Below, one piece after another: positions 18,848-28,263 of a stretch of 42,104 nt of DNA (within the stretch, counting starts at the first letter, position 1; each line of letters starts with the position of its first letter). The stretch spans positions 1-42,104 of the forward strand of contig DKGO01000059.1 in assembly GCA_002453315.1 (NCBI GenBank). The letters are read 5' to 3'. This stretch comes from Caryophanales bacterium UBA6768 (GTDB taxonomy: Bacteria > Bacillota > Bacilli > Bacillales_D > Amphibacillaceae). The translations under genes were made by a program, and so were the position numbers. The notes under the pieces were generated by a model. That model saw only the letters and a list, made by a program, of their open reading frames with translations, did no database searches and had not been told where the DNA came from.

Positions 18848-20188
18848 TTAACCTTTTTCCTGATCGAGTTTTTTCTGCTGTTTTACACCTTTTTTATCAT
18901 CTAAACGTAAAAAAGCACGAATACTAGAAATTGTTACATACTTTAATGGTTCTGGTGGAATTGGTAAAATCCGTCGGTTCACAGCAAAAAAATCCGTCCG
19001 TTTAGTGGTTTCTCCATAGAGTAATTCTGTCAAAGTTAGACCATTGTAATTGGATAAAGAAACACCATGCCCCATACAACCAAGACTGTACCAAATGTCA
19101 TCTCCTAATCTTCCAATTGCGGGAATTAAATCAATCGAGGCCGAGATTGGCCCTCCCCAATGGTGGGTGAATTTAATGTCTCCCAATTGTGGGAAAATCG
19201 TCTTCACTTGATTTTGTAGAATCTGATTCATCTCTTCATTTTTATCTTTTGCCTCTAGGGGGCTACCGTAATAATAAAGTGCTTCACTTCCCCCTAATAA
19301 AATCCGATTGTCAGGGGTTAAACGATAATAGTGAAGGAAATTACGGGCATCCTCTATTCCAATTCGACGATCCCAATTTAACGATTTAATTTGTTTGTCT
19401 GTCAGAGGTTCAGTTAAGGTGATGTATGTATAAATTGGTACTTGTTTGTTTTTTATTTTTTTAAAATCTGATGAGTAGGCATTTGTTGCATAAACTATTT
19501 TGTCAGCGGTAATTTTCCCATGTTTGGTGGACACTGTTTTTTCTCGATGATGAACATGGGTCACTTCACTATCTTCATAAATAGTAACACCTAATTTTTC
19601 AGCAATTTCTCCTAGTGCCCGAGCTAATTTTGCCGGGTGAAGTAGGGCACAGGTTTCATCAAATCGGGCAGCCAAATAAGTTGGCGAATTAACTAATTCG
19701 CGAGTTTCTTTTTCTTCGAGCCATTTAAATTTTTTCATTCCCAATCCAGTAGCAATCTCATATTCTTTCTTTAAATTTTTTAACTCTTGTGGATTCGATG
19801 CAATGGTCATCATACCGTGTTGTTCATAATCACAATCTATCTCATATTTTTCAATCATACTTTCTAAATAGGCAACGGCATCTAACATATAGTCATCTGC
19901 TGCTTTGGTTTTTTTCCCTCCGTGTCGTAACTTAGTTAAATCCATGGTGACACCAAATAGTCGCATGGAAAAACCAGCATTTCGTCCACTTGCGCCTATA
20001 CCGGCAATTCCTTTTTCGACGACAGTGACAATTAGATTCGGGTCTTTTTCCTTTAAGTGAATCGCAGTCGATAAACCAGTGAACCCAGCACCGATAATAC
20101 AAATATCTGCCTTCACATCACCAGACAGTGATGCTCTTGGTGTTATTTCTCCTAGAGATTCTAACCAATAACTTTTGTTTGTGTCCAT
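18848..20188 (-). CDS. FAD-dependent amine/amino-acid oxidoreductase (DAO family)
   Basis: A DAO-fold flavoprotein (PF01266-type) resembling gamma-glutamylputrescine oxidase PuuB/OrdL-like enzymes. The dinucleotide-binding motif is CIIGAGFTGLSTAIHL (near residue 35), followed by a glutamate for the ribose (VVEKG), GASGRNAGFSMRL and the C-terminal FAD contact GCMGHGVSLSNYNGL. There is no signal peptide. The product is 446-450 residues long, normal for the family. The ATG at 20200 abuts AAAGGG, so the in-frame ATG at 20188 (MDTNKSYW) is better spaced. It is 27 bp downstream of the active nitrilase gene and probably co-transcribed with both nitrilase genes. The substrate is unknown; an amine or N-modified amino acid is an inference from the family. 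Confidence 0.85.
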   Translation of the reverse strand: MDTNKSYWLESLGEITPRASLSGDVKADICIIGAGFTGLSTAIHLKEKDPNLIVTVVEKGIAGIGASGRNAGFSMRLFGVTMDLTKLRHGGKKTKAADDYMLDAVAYLESMIEKYEIDCDYEQHGMMTIASNPQELKNLKKEYEIATGLGMKKFKWLEEKETRELVNSPTYLAARFDETCALLHPAKLARALGEIAEKLGVTIYEDSEVTHVHHREKTVSTKHGKITADKIVYATNAYSSDFKKIKNKQVPIYTYITLTEPLTDKQIKSLNWDRRIGIEDARNFLHYYRLTPDNRILLGGSEALYYYGSPLEAKDKNEEMNQILQNQVKTIFPQLGDIKFTHHWGGPISASIDLIPAIGRLGDDIWYSLGCMGHGVSLSNYNGLTLTELLYGETTKRTDFFAVNRRILPIPPEPLKYVTISSIRAFLRLDDKKGVKQQKKLDQEKG

Positions 20189-20227
20189 CGTTTTTTCCAT
20201 CCCTTTATATATAATTTTTTTAATCCA

Positions 20228-21286
20228 TTAAGTAAAGTGTAGATAGGTACGTTCAAAATAATTGGTTTCAAAAAGTGGATTAGCATCGTTGTAGTAGGGA
20301 GCGTTAATCCTTGTTGAAACTAATTGCTCAATATCTAAATCAGCATAAATAATGTCATTTCCAATAGCATTTTCGGTAATTCCAATAATGCCATCACGTT
20401 TTTCTGTCATTTCAATTGGGGCAAAAACTCCCGCTTTCCCTGTAAAGTGCATACCCGCAATGGAACCAGTTAATGCTGGTTTTAACCCAAAAACGTATGA
20501 TTCCTGCACCCGTGGCCAAATACCACGAAGGGCCTTCCATTGTTGATAAGGCTCATTATTTGCGATTGGAATGATCACAATGTTAGCACCTTGATGACGG
20601 ACTATTCTAAATGTTTCAAAATATGTCGCATCCATACAAATAGGGGTAGCCGTTTTGCCAATTGGCAGGTCTAAAACTTGGAAATTGTCTCCCCGTGCCA
20701 ACCCAATATCTGCTTCAAAATCTGTTAAATGAACTTTTTGTTGTGTATAAATAATATTTCCTTCGGGATCGATTAATGTTCCGACATTATATAATCTATC
20801 AGCTTCTTTATGGAGATAACTTCCAGTAAAAATATATACAGAAAAGTGTTTTGCTAACCGTTTCATCGTATTGACGATCACTTTTTCAGTTGGTTGAGCA
20901 AATAAATCAAAAATGACATATAACAATCGGTTATCGTTTGATTCGGTTAAATGATTTTTGTTTTTTCGTTTTGTCGGTAGAGTAATACGGTTTAAAAAAT
21001 AATTGATGAAACGAAAAAAGGGAATAACACCAAATAAATCAAAAAAGATATACTCTGGAAAAATGACGTATGTAGCACCATTTTTCGTGGCATTTTCAAC
21101 AAATGAATAAATAGTATCGATAAATCGTTTTACTTTTCTTACTGGTTTAATTGATTTTTGAATAACAGCAACACGATTTTCAATTTTGTCAAATGTCATA
21201 TCTAGCTGACATTTACTTTGTAAATAGTCATCTACAAGTTGATGATGTAAACGTTTACGAAGATATAAAGCAAAAAGTCGCCTCAT
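20228..21286 (-). CDS. Nitrilase-superfamily amidohydrolase (catalytic triad intact)
   Basis: A 352-residue carbon-nitrogen hydrolase. The three catalytic residues of the superfamily are present: Glu in VIFPEY (E78), Lys in TQQKVHL (K184) and Cys in PICMDATYFE (C217). Such enzymes hydrolyse amides, nitriles or N-carbamoyl groups through a cysteine thioester. Unusual points are a basic N-terminal extension of about 38 residues and a hydrophobic stretch just after the first catalytic residue (about 79-98, rich in Phe), which could contact the membrane. It follows its paralogue by 14 bp and precedes the FAD oxidoreductase. The catalytic residues are seen directly; the substrate is unknown. Confidence 0.9.
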   Translation of the reverse strand: MRRLFALYLRKRLHHQLVDDYLQSKCQLDMTFDKIENRVAVIQKSIKPVRKVKRFIDTIYSFVENATKNGATYVIFPEYIFFDLFGVIPFFRFINYFLNRITLPTKRKNKNHLTESNDNRLLYVIFDLFAQPTEKVIVNTMKRLAKHFSVYIFTGSYLHKEADRLYNVGTLIDPEGNIIYTQQKVHLTDFEADIGLARGDNFQVLDLPIGKTATPICMDATYFETFRIVRHQGANIVIIPIANNEPYQQWKALRGIWPRVQESYVFGLKPALTGSIAGMHFTGKAGVFAPIEMTEKRDGIIGITENAIGNDIIYADLDIEQLVSTRINAPYYNDANPLFETNYFERTYLHFT

Positions 21287-21300
21287 AAATTGTTGCTCCT

Positions 21301-22074
21301 TTAAAATATGTCTTTATAAGCATTTATATTAAGTTGGTCTAATGGTCGAAAGATCACGTCATTTGTTAACGATTCTTTTTTTATTTCTATATGAATGATG
21401 TTCCCCTGATCATGTTCACGTACTAACATCCCATCGTTATTTTTCGTCAATTCTATCGGGGCATGGATGATAGATTCACTATTAAAAATTTCATTATTAA
21501 ATTCACCTTTTAAACCACTTTCAATAGCATACAATGTATTTTGTTGAACATTTTGCCACAAACCACTTAATTGACGCGAGAAATTCCCCGAATCCAACAT
21601 AGCGACAGGTGAAATGATGAGATCAACTCCAGATAATTTAGCATAACGAATGACTTGTGGATAAAACGTATCTGTCGATACGACCAAAGCTACTATCATA
21701 TTGTTCAATTGAACAAATTGCAAATCGCTACCACGAGTTAATCCAAGGTCACGTTCCCAGTTTGCTAAATATAACTGTCGTTGTTTTAAAATCACTTCAC
21801 CATTTTGGATCAGGTAGGCAGTATGATAAGTACCGCTAGCAGACTTTTCTAAAAAACTTCCGGGACATATGACTAAATCTGTGAAGCTTTTTGAACAACG
21901 GAGGAGATAATCTGTGACTGTAAAATGATCTTGTTCGTAAATTTCATGAACCAGACCTGGAAAAACAAGTAATTGTTGCTTTGTCTCTTTTGCTTGCACA
22001 AGAACGTCATCAATAAATGAAGGGATATTTTCAGTTGTTATTTGCTCATTCCATATGACAGATGACACTTTCAA
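21301..22074 (-). CDS. Nitrilase-superfamily paralogue lacking all catalytic residues
   Basis: A 257-residue protein that aligns along its length with the adjacent nitrilase (for example LYLANWERDLGLTRG against VHLTDFEADIGLARG, and HAPIELTKNNDG against FAPIEMTEKRDG). The catalytic triad is gone: Glu becomes Gly (G40 in LVFPGL), Lys becomes Gln (Q100 in KQRQLYL) and Cys becomes Ser (S133 in VVSTDTFYPQ). The only cysteines, C60 and C70, are elsewhere. The frame is intact, the TTG start at 22074 has a strong AGGGGGT site and the gene is the first of the minus-strand cluster, so it looks maintained rather than decaying. Inference: a regulatory or structural subunit for the active paralogue. Confidence 0.87.
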   Translation of the reverse strand: MKVSSVIWNEQITTENIPSFIDDVLVQAKETKQQLLVFPGLVHEIYEQDHFTVTDYLLRCSKSFTDLVICPGSFLEKSASGTYHTAYLIQNGEVILKQRQLYLANWERDLGLTRGSDLQFVQLNNMIVALVVSTDTFYPQVIRYAKLSGVDLIISPVAMLDSGNFSRQLSGLWQNVQQNTLYAIESGLKGEFNNEIFNSESIIHAPIELTKNNDGMLVREHDQGNIIHIEIKKESLTNDVIFRPLDQLNINAYKDIF

Positions 22075-22150
22075 ATAAATTACCCCCTAACCTATTTGAC
22101 TCCTTTGTTATATTTTAGCGCAAAAGTGATTAAAAAAGTAGTACGACAAA

Positions 22151-23080
22151 TTATAAATAGTTTCTTGCCTTTTTCGTATTGGCAAAGTGTACCTTGGCTA
22201 TGTTTTTTAATACATCTTCACCTTCGCTACGTATCAATCCAGCAATTTGCTTATCTACTGCTTGTGAAGCCCCTTTTAAGAGGGTGACACCTATTTCATT
22301 AGACAATCGCTCCATTTCTTGTAAAAAACGTATTCGGGCAATTACTGATGCCGTAGCGACTGCAATAGAATAATTTTCAGCTTTTGTCATAAAGAATGTC
22401 TTTTCAGGTAATGTTAAATTTTCCGCTGATAAGTGATTAATAAATGTGTTTGGCTCACAAAATTGATCAATCACAATTCCTTCATATGAAAAGTCTTTGA
22501 TTTTTTTCATTAGTTGTTTAATTACATGATAATGAAGCATTGTTTTCATTTTTCCTTGGGTCCAACCTTGTTTTTGTAATTTATTATATTTTAAATTATC
22601 TAAAACCATTGAAGAATAAGGAATATTCATTTGCATTAATTGCTTTGTTAATTCATAAATTTGCTTGTCTTGTATTTGTTTAGAATCTTGAATTCCGATA
22701 CTTTTTAATGTTTCAATTTGATCTTTATGTACAAAAACAGCACAAGTTGTGACAGGTCCGAAATAATCTCCTGTGCCGGATTCATCTGAACCTATATGAT
22801 TATTGGAAAAAATAGAATCGGACGGTATAAATTCTGATGGTTGCATTGAAAATAATAATTGTTTATCATTAGTTTGTTCGGGGGATGACCACTTTTTTAG
22901 TTCTGCTAGTGGATTTTTCCCTTGAAATAACACTTTACCACTATGGTATGCAGTAACGTTTGCATCATTTGTCTTTGCTCGAAACACAGCCCCTGGGGGT
23001 GAAGCAACTTTAAATTTCTCATAATAAATTCTCATTTTCTCGATTGTTGAGGTTGAGAATGATACTACTTTTTGAGACAA
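22151..23080 (-). CDS. rnhC: Ribonuclease HIII
   Basis: RNase HIII cleaves the RNA strand of RNA-DNA hybrids. The 309-residue product has the N-terminal TBP-like substrate-binding domain (about 1-85, including PPGAVFRAK and SGKVLFQGKNP) and the RNase HII-like catalytic domain beginning IGSDESGTGDYFGP with the catalytic Asp-Glu pair, plus DSK and the later VIDQF aspartate. The first in-frame start would be at 23152, but AGGAGGG (23087-23093) points to TTG at 23080, giving MSQKVVSF, in agreement with the family N-terminus. Divergent from zapA, as in Bacillus. Confidence 0.95.
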   Translation of the reverse strand: MSQKVVSFSTSTIEKMRIYYEKFKVASPPGAVFRAKTNDANVTAYHSGKVLFQGKNPLAELKKWSSPEQTNDKQLLFSMQPSEFIPSDSIFSNNHIGSDESGTGDYFGPVTTCAVFVHKDQIETLKSIGIQDSKQIQDKQIYELTKQLMQMNIPYSSMVLDNLKYNKLQKQGWTQGKMKTMLHYHVIKQLMKKIKDFSYEGIVIDQFCEPNTFINHLSAENLTLPEKTFFMTKAENYSIAVATASVIARIRFLQEMERLSNEIGVTLLKGASQAVDKQIAGLIRSEGEDVLKNIAKVHFANTKKARNYL

Positions 23081-23198
23081 TAGGAACCCTCCTAAATGAA
23101 AAGTCAGATAATTTACTCGAATCAATATTTTTCTAGTATCTATATTTGTCAATTCATGTTAAAATTAAGTGTACCATTTTATTGGGAGGAACGTTAGT

Positions 23199-23456
23199 GT
23201 GACGGAGAAAAAACGAAATAAAATTACTGTAACGATACATAATAAATCGTATACTATCGTTGGTAAAGAGTCGAGAGATCGTGTTTTACTAGTTGCTAGC
23301 CTTGTCGATGAAAAAATGGAGGAGATTAATCACTCCAATAAACATTTAGACACAGCCCGCTTGGCGGTATTAACGGCTCTGAACACGATGAATGACTATG
23401 TAAAATTAAAAAAAGAATATGATGAATTAATGATACTATTAGAAGAGGATAAATAG
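23199..23456 (+). CDS. zapA: Cell division protein ZapA
   Basis: An 85-residue FtsZ-associated protein that promotes Z-ring bundling. It has the ZapA N-terminal fold (NKITVTIHNKSYTIVG) and a C-terminal coiled-coil helix. The GTG at 23199 behind GGGAGG (23184-23189) is the likely start; the upstream GTG at 23169 would place that ribosome binding site inside the coding region. Next to rnhC and cvpA, the usual Bacillus arrangement. Confidence 0.93.
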   Translation: MTEKKRNKITVTIHNKSYTIVGKESRDRVLLVASLVDEKMEEINHSNKHLDTARLAVLTALNTMNDYVKLKKEYDELMILLEEDK

Positions 23457-23459
23457 CAG

Positions 23460-24011
23460 ATGATAACTTTTTTACTATTACTTTTATTATTAATTGGTTT
23501 TTTTATCGGTTTAAAGCGTGGACTTATTTTACAATTATTTCACCTATTCGGATTTATCATTTCCTATATTGTGGCGATGATTTATTTTCGGAAATTGGCA
23601 GGATCCCTGTCATTGTGGATACCATATCCCGAATTAAATAATGAAGGCTGGGCTGCATTTCTTAATAGTATGCCATTAGAAAATGCTTTCTATAATGCAG
23701 TTGCCTTTATGATAATATTTTTCATTACAAAAGTAGTTCTACAAATTATTGCTTCCATGCTAGATTTTGTCGCTAGATTGCCATTATTAAAATTAGTGAA
23801 TAAATCTCTTGGTTCATTTCTCGGTTTTATTGAAATATATTTAATTTTGTTTTTATTTCTTTATGTCGCCGCATTATTACCAGTGGAAAAAGTACAAAAC
23901 TTACTGGAATCATCCCGACTGGCAATGTGGATGATAAAACATACACCGTTTTTATCAAAAGCGATTGAATCACTTTGGTTTACCGAAATGTTAAGTAAAT
24001 TGTATAGTTAA
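23460..24011 (+). CDS. yshB: CvpA-family membrane protein
   Basis: A 183-residue integral membrane protein with four hydrophobic segments (about 2-20, 24-45, 68-92 and 113-140), matching the CvpA/colicin V production family. It begins only 3 bp after the zapA stop and is surely co-transcribed with it. The family role is not settled; it is linked to cell envelope and division in several bacteria. The corresponding B. subtilis gene is yshB. A terminator follows. Confidence 0.88.
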   Translation: MITFLLLLLLLIGFFIGLKRGLILQLFHLFGFIISYIVAMIYFRKLAGSLSLWIPYPELNNEGWAAFLNSMPLENAFYNAVAFMIIFFITKVVLQIIASMLDFVARLPLLKLVNKSLGSFLGFIEIYLILFLFLYVAALLPVEKVQNLLESSRLAMWMIKHTPFLSKAIESLWFTEMLSKLYS

Positions 24012-24020
24012 GGAAACAAT

Positions 24021-24068
24021 AAAAAAACTGATGCCATGATCATAATCGAACCATGAATCAGTTTTTTT
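24021..24068 (+). terminator. Intrinsic terminator after cvpA
   Basis: AAAAAACTGAT (from 24022) is complementary to ATCAGTTTTTT (24057-24067), with a T run in the 3' arm. Symmetry means it could work in both directions. Confidence 0.8.
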
Positions 24069-24108
24069 CATGAAATGATTTGGTGAAAAACTTTAATGGG
24101 TGATAAAT

Positions 24109-25827
24109 ATGACTATCAATAAAAAAGACATCATTCGTTTATTGGAAACTATTGCAACATATTTAGAATTAAAAGGAGAAAACCCCTTTCGTATTGGCGC
24201 TTATCGTCGGGCGGCTTTAGCACTTGAAAAAGACGTTCGATCCATCCAGCAAATCGATGATTTTACAACAGTAGAAGCCATCGGTAAGGGTACGAATGAA
24301 ATTATTACTGAATTTATTCAAACTGGTGAATCATCATTTTTAAAAACGTTAGAATCGGAAGTGCCTAGGGGGCTTATTCCATTATTGAAATTGCCAGGAC
24401 TTGGTGGGAAACGTCTTGCAACATTGTATCAACAACTGAACATTACAGATGCTGACAGCCTAAAACAGGCTTGTAAAAGTGGTAGTATTCAACAGGTAAA
24501 AGGTTTTGGTAAAAAAACAGTAGACAATATTTTACAAGGATTAGAAGAAATTGGGAGCCGTCCTGAAAGAATCCCCATTCACGATATGCTATATTTAGCT
24601 AAGACAATCGAACAATACTTGAAACAGATTCCAGAAATTAATCGTTTCAATATCGCTGGAAGTGTCCGTAGATTAGAGGAAACTGTTAAGGATATTGATT
24701 TTATTATTGCCACTGATGATCCGGAAAAAGTGAAAGCAGCGATTTTAAATATGGACAATATTAAACAAGTTATCGCTGATGGTGACACAAAGATATCATT
24801 TGTCATCGCTTCGGAATATGATATTCAAATTGATTTTCGTTTAGTTGATGATAAAGAATATGCAACCACTTTACACCATTTTACGGGGTCTAAAGATCAT
24901 AATGTTTTAATGCGTCAACTTGCCAAACAACGTCAAGAAAAAATTAATGAATACGGTGTGGAAAAAATATCAACTAATGAGATTATTCATTTTCAAACCG
25001 AAGAACAATTTTTCCAGCATTTTGGATTACATTATATTCCACCAGAACTTCGTCAAGGAATTCATGAAACAGAAAAATTTCAAAAACAGGTTGACCTATT
25101 GACACTAGATGCTATTAAAGGTGACCTTCATATGCATACGACGTGGAGTGATGGGGCCCAATCAATGGAGGAAATGGTTTTAAAAGCCCGTGAAATTGGC
25201 TATGAATATATAGCAATCACTGACCATTCAAAATTCCTTCGTGTTGCTAATGGTTTAAATGAAAAAAGATTACGTGAACAACGGGAGGAAATTGCCCGAT
25301 TAAATGAAAAATATGATGATATCCACATATTTGCTGGTGTTGAAATGGATATTTTACCAAATGGACAATTGGATTTCTCTTCAGATTTTTTAAAAGAAAT
25401 GGATCTTGTAATCGCGGCAATCCATTCAAGTTTTTCTCAAACAGAAACTGATATCATGAAACGGCTCTTCCATGCGTTGGAAAATCCACATGTCGATATT
25501 ATCGCCCATCCTACAGGTAGAATTATTGGGCGACGTCATGGCTATGCCGTTAATATTGAAAAGTTAATTGAAAAGGCCAAGGATACTAACACGGTATTAG
25601 AACTCAATGCCAATCCACATCGTTTTGATTTAGCCCCTTGGGCCTTAGAGTTGGCAAAGGATAATGGTGTAACGATTGCTATCAATACGGATGCACATGT
25701 AACAAACACGTTAGCCCATATGAAATACGGCGTAACAGTTGGCCGGAAGGCATGGTTGCAAAATGACCATGTGTTAAATACGTGGGATCTTAAGCGGTTA
25801 ACTACTTTTTTACAACGGAATCAATAA
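24109..25827 (+). CDS. polX: DNA polymerase/3'-5' exonuclease PolX
   Basis: A two-domain repair enzyme. The N-terminal half is a family X polymerase: an HhH region (about 1-140 with LPGLGGKRLATLY and VKGFGKKTVDNIL) and a nucleotidyltransferase core with AGSVRRLEETVKDIDFI. The C-terminal half from about residue 338 is a PHP metal-dependent exonuclease/phosphoesterase domain (DLHMHTTWSDG, AITDHS, GVEMDIL, NANPHR and INTDAH). ATG at 24109 is preferred over the GTG at 24100, which lies within the GGGTGAT ribosome binding site. 572 residues, close to B. subtilis PolX. mutS2 follows after 22 bp. Confidence 0.95.
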   Translation: MTINKKDIIRLLETIATYLELKGENPFRIGAYRRAALALEKDVRSIQQIDDFTTVEAIGKGTNEIITEFIQTGESSFLKTLESEVPRGLIPLLKLPGLGGKRLATLYQQLNITDADSLKQACKSGSIQQVKGFGKKTVDNILQGLEEIGSRPERIPIHDMLYLAKTIEQYLKQIPEINRFNIAGSVRRLEETVKDIDFIIATDDPEKVKAAILNMDNIKQVIADGDTKISFVIASEYDIQIDFRLVDDKEYATTLHHFTGSKDHNVLMRQLAKQRQEKINEYGVEKISTNEIIHFQTEEQFFQHFGLHYIPPELRQGIHETEKFQKQVDLLTLDAIKGDLHMHTTWSDGAQSMEEMVLKAREIGYEYIAITDHSKFLRVANGLNEKRLREQREEIARLNEKYDDIHIFAGVEMDILPNGQLDFSSDFLKEMDLVIAAIHSSFSQTETDIMKRLFHALENPHVDIIAHPTGRIIGRRHGYAVNIEKLIEKAKDTNTVLELNANPHRFDLAPWALELAKDNGVTIAINTDAHVTNTLAHMKYGVTVGRKAWLQNDHVLNTWDLKRLTTFLQRNQ

Positions 25828-25849
25828 AGAATACTTAGGGGTAATGATC

Positions 25850-28198
25850 ATGAATGAACGGACATTAAATGTTTTAGAATATAATAAAGTAATGAACTTA
25901 TTACGTGAAGAAGCGCAAACAATCATCGGGAGAGAATCTATCGATAAAATCATTCCTGCTATTACATTTGAGGAAGTGGCTCAATTACAAAATGAAACGG
26001 ATGAGGCAGTACATGTGTTACGATTAAATGAAACTGCCCCTTTTTCTTATGTAGAAGATATTAGACCATTACTTCGCCAAAGTGAAATAGGGGGAACGTT
26101 AACTCCAGACCAATGTTTAGACATTGCCCAAGTATTATATTGTAGCCGTAATTTAAAACAGTTTGTGTCACAGTTAGAAGAACCATTTCCAATTCTCAAA
26201 GAAAAGGTAGAAGCGATTTATTTATTAAAAAAGTTAGAACAAATGATTCATGATAAAATTGATGAACATGGGGAAGTAGTTGATAGTGCATCCACTAATT
26301 TATATGCCATTCGTCGATCAATTCGAACAAAGGAGGGACAAATTCGTGAAAGCCTGCAACGGACAATTCGTTCTAAAAGTAAAATGTTATCAGATAACAT
26401 TGTCACTTTTAGGAATAATCGATTTGTTCTCCCCGTAAAATTGGAGTACAAGAGTGCCATTGGTGGCATTGTTCATGACCAATCATCATCCGGCCAAACG
26501 TTATTCATGGAACCGAATGCTATCGTTCAACTAAATAATGAATTACAACAAACAATCGTCAAAGAAAAACTAGAAATTGAAAAAATTTTAAATGCACTAA
26601 CAGCTGAAATAGCCAATGAAATTTTTAAAATTGCGGAAAACTTTTCAATTATTGGAGAATTAGATGTTATTTTTGCCAAGGCTTCTTTAGCGAACAAAAT
26701 GCAAGGTACAAAACCAACATTAAATGAAAAAGGTATCATCAATTTGAAGGTGGCCCGTCACCCTTTAATTGCTGAAGAAGATGTTGTTGCAAATGATATT
26801 ATGTTAGGTAATGACTATCATGCATTGATCATCACCGGTCCAAATACAGGGGGGAAAACTGTCACATTAAAGCTTGTCGGATTATTTGTACTAATGACAC
26901 AATCAGGACTGCAAATCCCTGCCCTGGATAACGGAGAAATGGCTATTTTCAAAAAAGTGTATGCTGATATTGGGGATGAACAGTCAATTGAACAAAACTT
27001 AAGTACTTTTTCATCCCATATGACAAACATTGTCCAAATTGTTAATGCCCTCGATGAAAATTCATTAGTATTATTTGATGAAATTGGTGCTGGAACAGAT
27101 CCACAAGAGGGTGCAGCGTTAGCGATGGCTATTTTAGATAATGTTATGAAACGAAAGGCAACGGTCATTGCAACGACTCATTATCCTGAATTAAAAGCAT
27201 ATAGTTATGAACAAGAGGGAATGATGAATGCCTCTGTTGAATTTGATGTGGAAACTCTACGTCCAACTTATCGTTTAATTATTGGGATTCCGGGGCGAAG
27301 CAATGCGTTTGAAATATCGAAACGGTTAGGTTTGCCAAATCGAATTATTGAGCGTGCAAAACAATACGTTGGTATCGACAGTGAAAACGTGGAAAATATG
27401 ATTGAAGCATTAGAACAATCAAAGAAAATAGCTCAAAAGGAAGCAGAAAAGGCTCATGAATTATATGAAGAAAATGAACAACTATATAAAACACTTAAAA
27501 AGCAATGGCAGCAATTTGAACAGCAACGTGATAAATTATTTGCCGAAGCGGAAGAAAAGGCAGCCCGAGCAGTTCAAAAAGCACAAAAAGAAGCAGAAAG
27601 TATTGTTCAATCGGTCCGTGATATGAAGGAAAAAGCATTATGGAAGGAACATGAATGGATTGAGGCAAAAAAATCATTGGAAGAAACACAACCTTCTCTA
27701 CGCAATGAAAAAGATGAGAAAGGTGCTGTTTCTAATCACCATATTCAATTTGAAATCGGGGATGAAATCAAACATAAAACATTACAACAACAAGGGGAAA
27801 TTATCGATAAAAAGAGTGACAAGGAATATATCATTCAAATTGGCACAATGAAATTAACAGCAAAAAAACCAGATTTAATACTTTTAAAAAAAGGAAACCA
27901 GTTATTGGATGACAATTTAGAATCAACGAGCCGGGTTGTTACAGGGCAACAACCCGTGAAGCTAGAATTAGACATTCGTGGTGAACGTTATGAGGAAGCA
28001 CTATTAAAATTAGATAAATATATAGATGATGCGGTTGTCAGTGGTTATTCAAGGGTAACGATTGTTCATGGGAAGGGAACTGGTGCATTGCGTAAAGGTG
28101 TTGAAAAGTTTTTACAGCAGAGCCCTCATGTTTCATCATTTCGATTAGGGGTAGCAAATGAAGGTGGAACAGGCGTCACGATTATAGAATTGAATTAG
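25850..28198 (+). CDS. mutS2: Endonuclease MutS2
   Basis: A MutS-homologous ATPase without the mismatch-recognition domain; MutS2 proteins suppress homologous recombination and, in Bacillus, act on collided ribosomes. The core and clamp region (about 1-300) is followed by the ABC ATPase with Walker A GPNTGGKT (about 330-337) and LVLFDEIGAGTDP, a long coiled coil (about 515-620) and a C-terminal Smr nuclease domain (about 705-782, LDIRGERYEEALLKLDKY and IVHGKGTGALR). The ATG at 25850 is better spaced from AGGGGT (25836-25841) than the ATG at 25844. Downstream of polX in the same transcription unit. Confidence 0.96.
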   Translation: MNERTLNVLEYNKVMNLLREEAQTIIGRESIDKIIPAITFEEVAQLQNETDEAVHVLRLNETAPFSYVEDIRPLLRQSEIGGTLTPDQCLDIAQVLYCSRNLKQFVSQLEEPFPILKEKVEAIYLLKKLEQMIHDKIDEHGEVVDSASTNLYAIRRSIRTKEGQIRESLQRTIRSKSKMLSDNIVTFRNNRFVLPVKLEYKSAIGGIVHDQSSSGQTLFMEPNAIVQLNNELQQTIVKEKLEIEKILNALTAEIANEIFKIAENFSIIGELDVIFAKASLANKMQGTKPTLNEKGIINLKVARHPLIAEEDVVANDIMLGNDYHALIITGPNTGGKTVTLKLVGLFVLMTQSGLQIPALDNGEMAIFKKVYADIGDEQSIEQNLSTFSSHMTNIVQIVNALDENSLVLFDEIGAGTDPQEGAALAMAILDNVMKRKATVIATTHYPELKAYSYEQEGMMNASVEFDVETLRPTYRLIIGIPGRSNAFEISKRLGLPNRIIERAKQYVGIDSENVENMIEALEQSKKIAQKEAEKAHELYEENEQLYKTLKKQWQQFEQQRDKLFAEAEEKAARAVQKAQKEAESIVQSVRDMKEKALWKEHEWIEAKKSLEETQPSLRNEKDEKGAVSNHHIQFEIGDEIKHKTLQQQGEIIDKKSDKEYIIQIGTMKLTAKKPDLILLKKGNQLLDDNLESTSRVVTGQQPVKLELDIRGERYEEALLKLDKYIDDAVVSGYSRVTIVHGKGTGALRKGVEKFLQQSPHVSSFRLGVANEGGTGVTIIELN

Positions 28199-28218
28199 TA
28201 TTCATTTTATGGTAAAAT
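28190..28218 (+). promoter_or_regulatory. Probable promoter upstream of the small peptide gene and lcfA
   Basis: TTGAAT (28190-28195), a 17-bp spacer and TAAAAT (28213-28218) with a TG extension. It overlaps the mutS2 stop codon. I see no FadR-type operator near it. Confidence 0.5.
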
Positions 28219-28263
28219 TTTTTTAAACTTACCTTTTACTGACAACTTCTGGAGGGAGACGTC

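Noticed and set aside
27495..27689. Minus-strand frames within mutS2, polX, etfAB, thrS and sdhA
   Set aside because: They are antisense to well-supported genes, lack ribosome binding sites and resemble no family.
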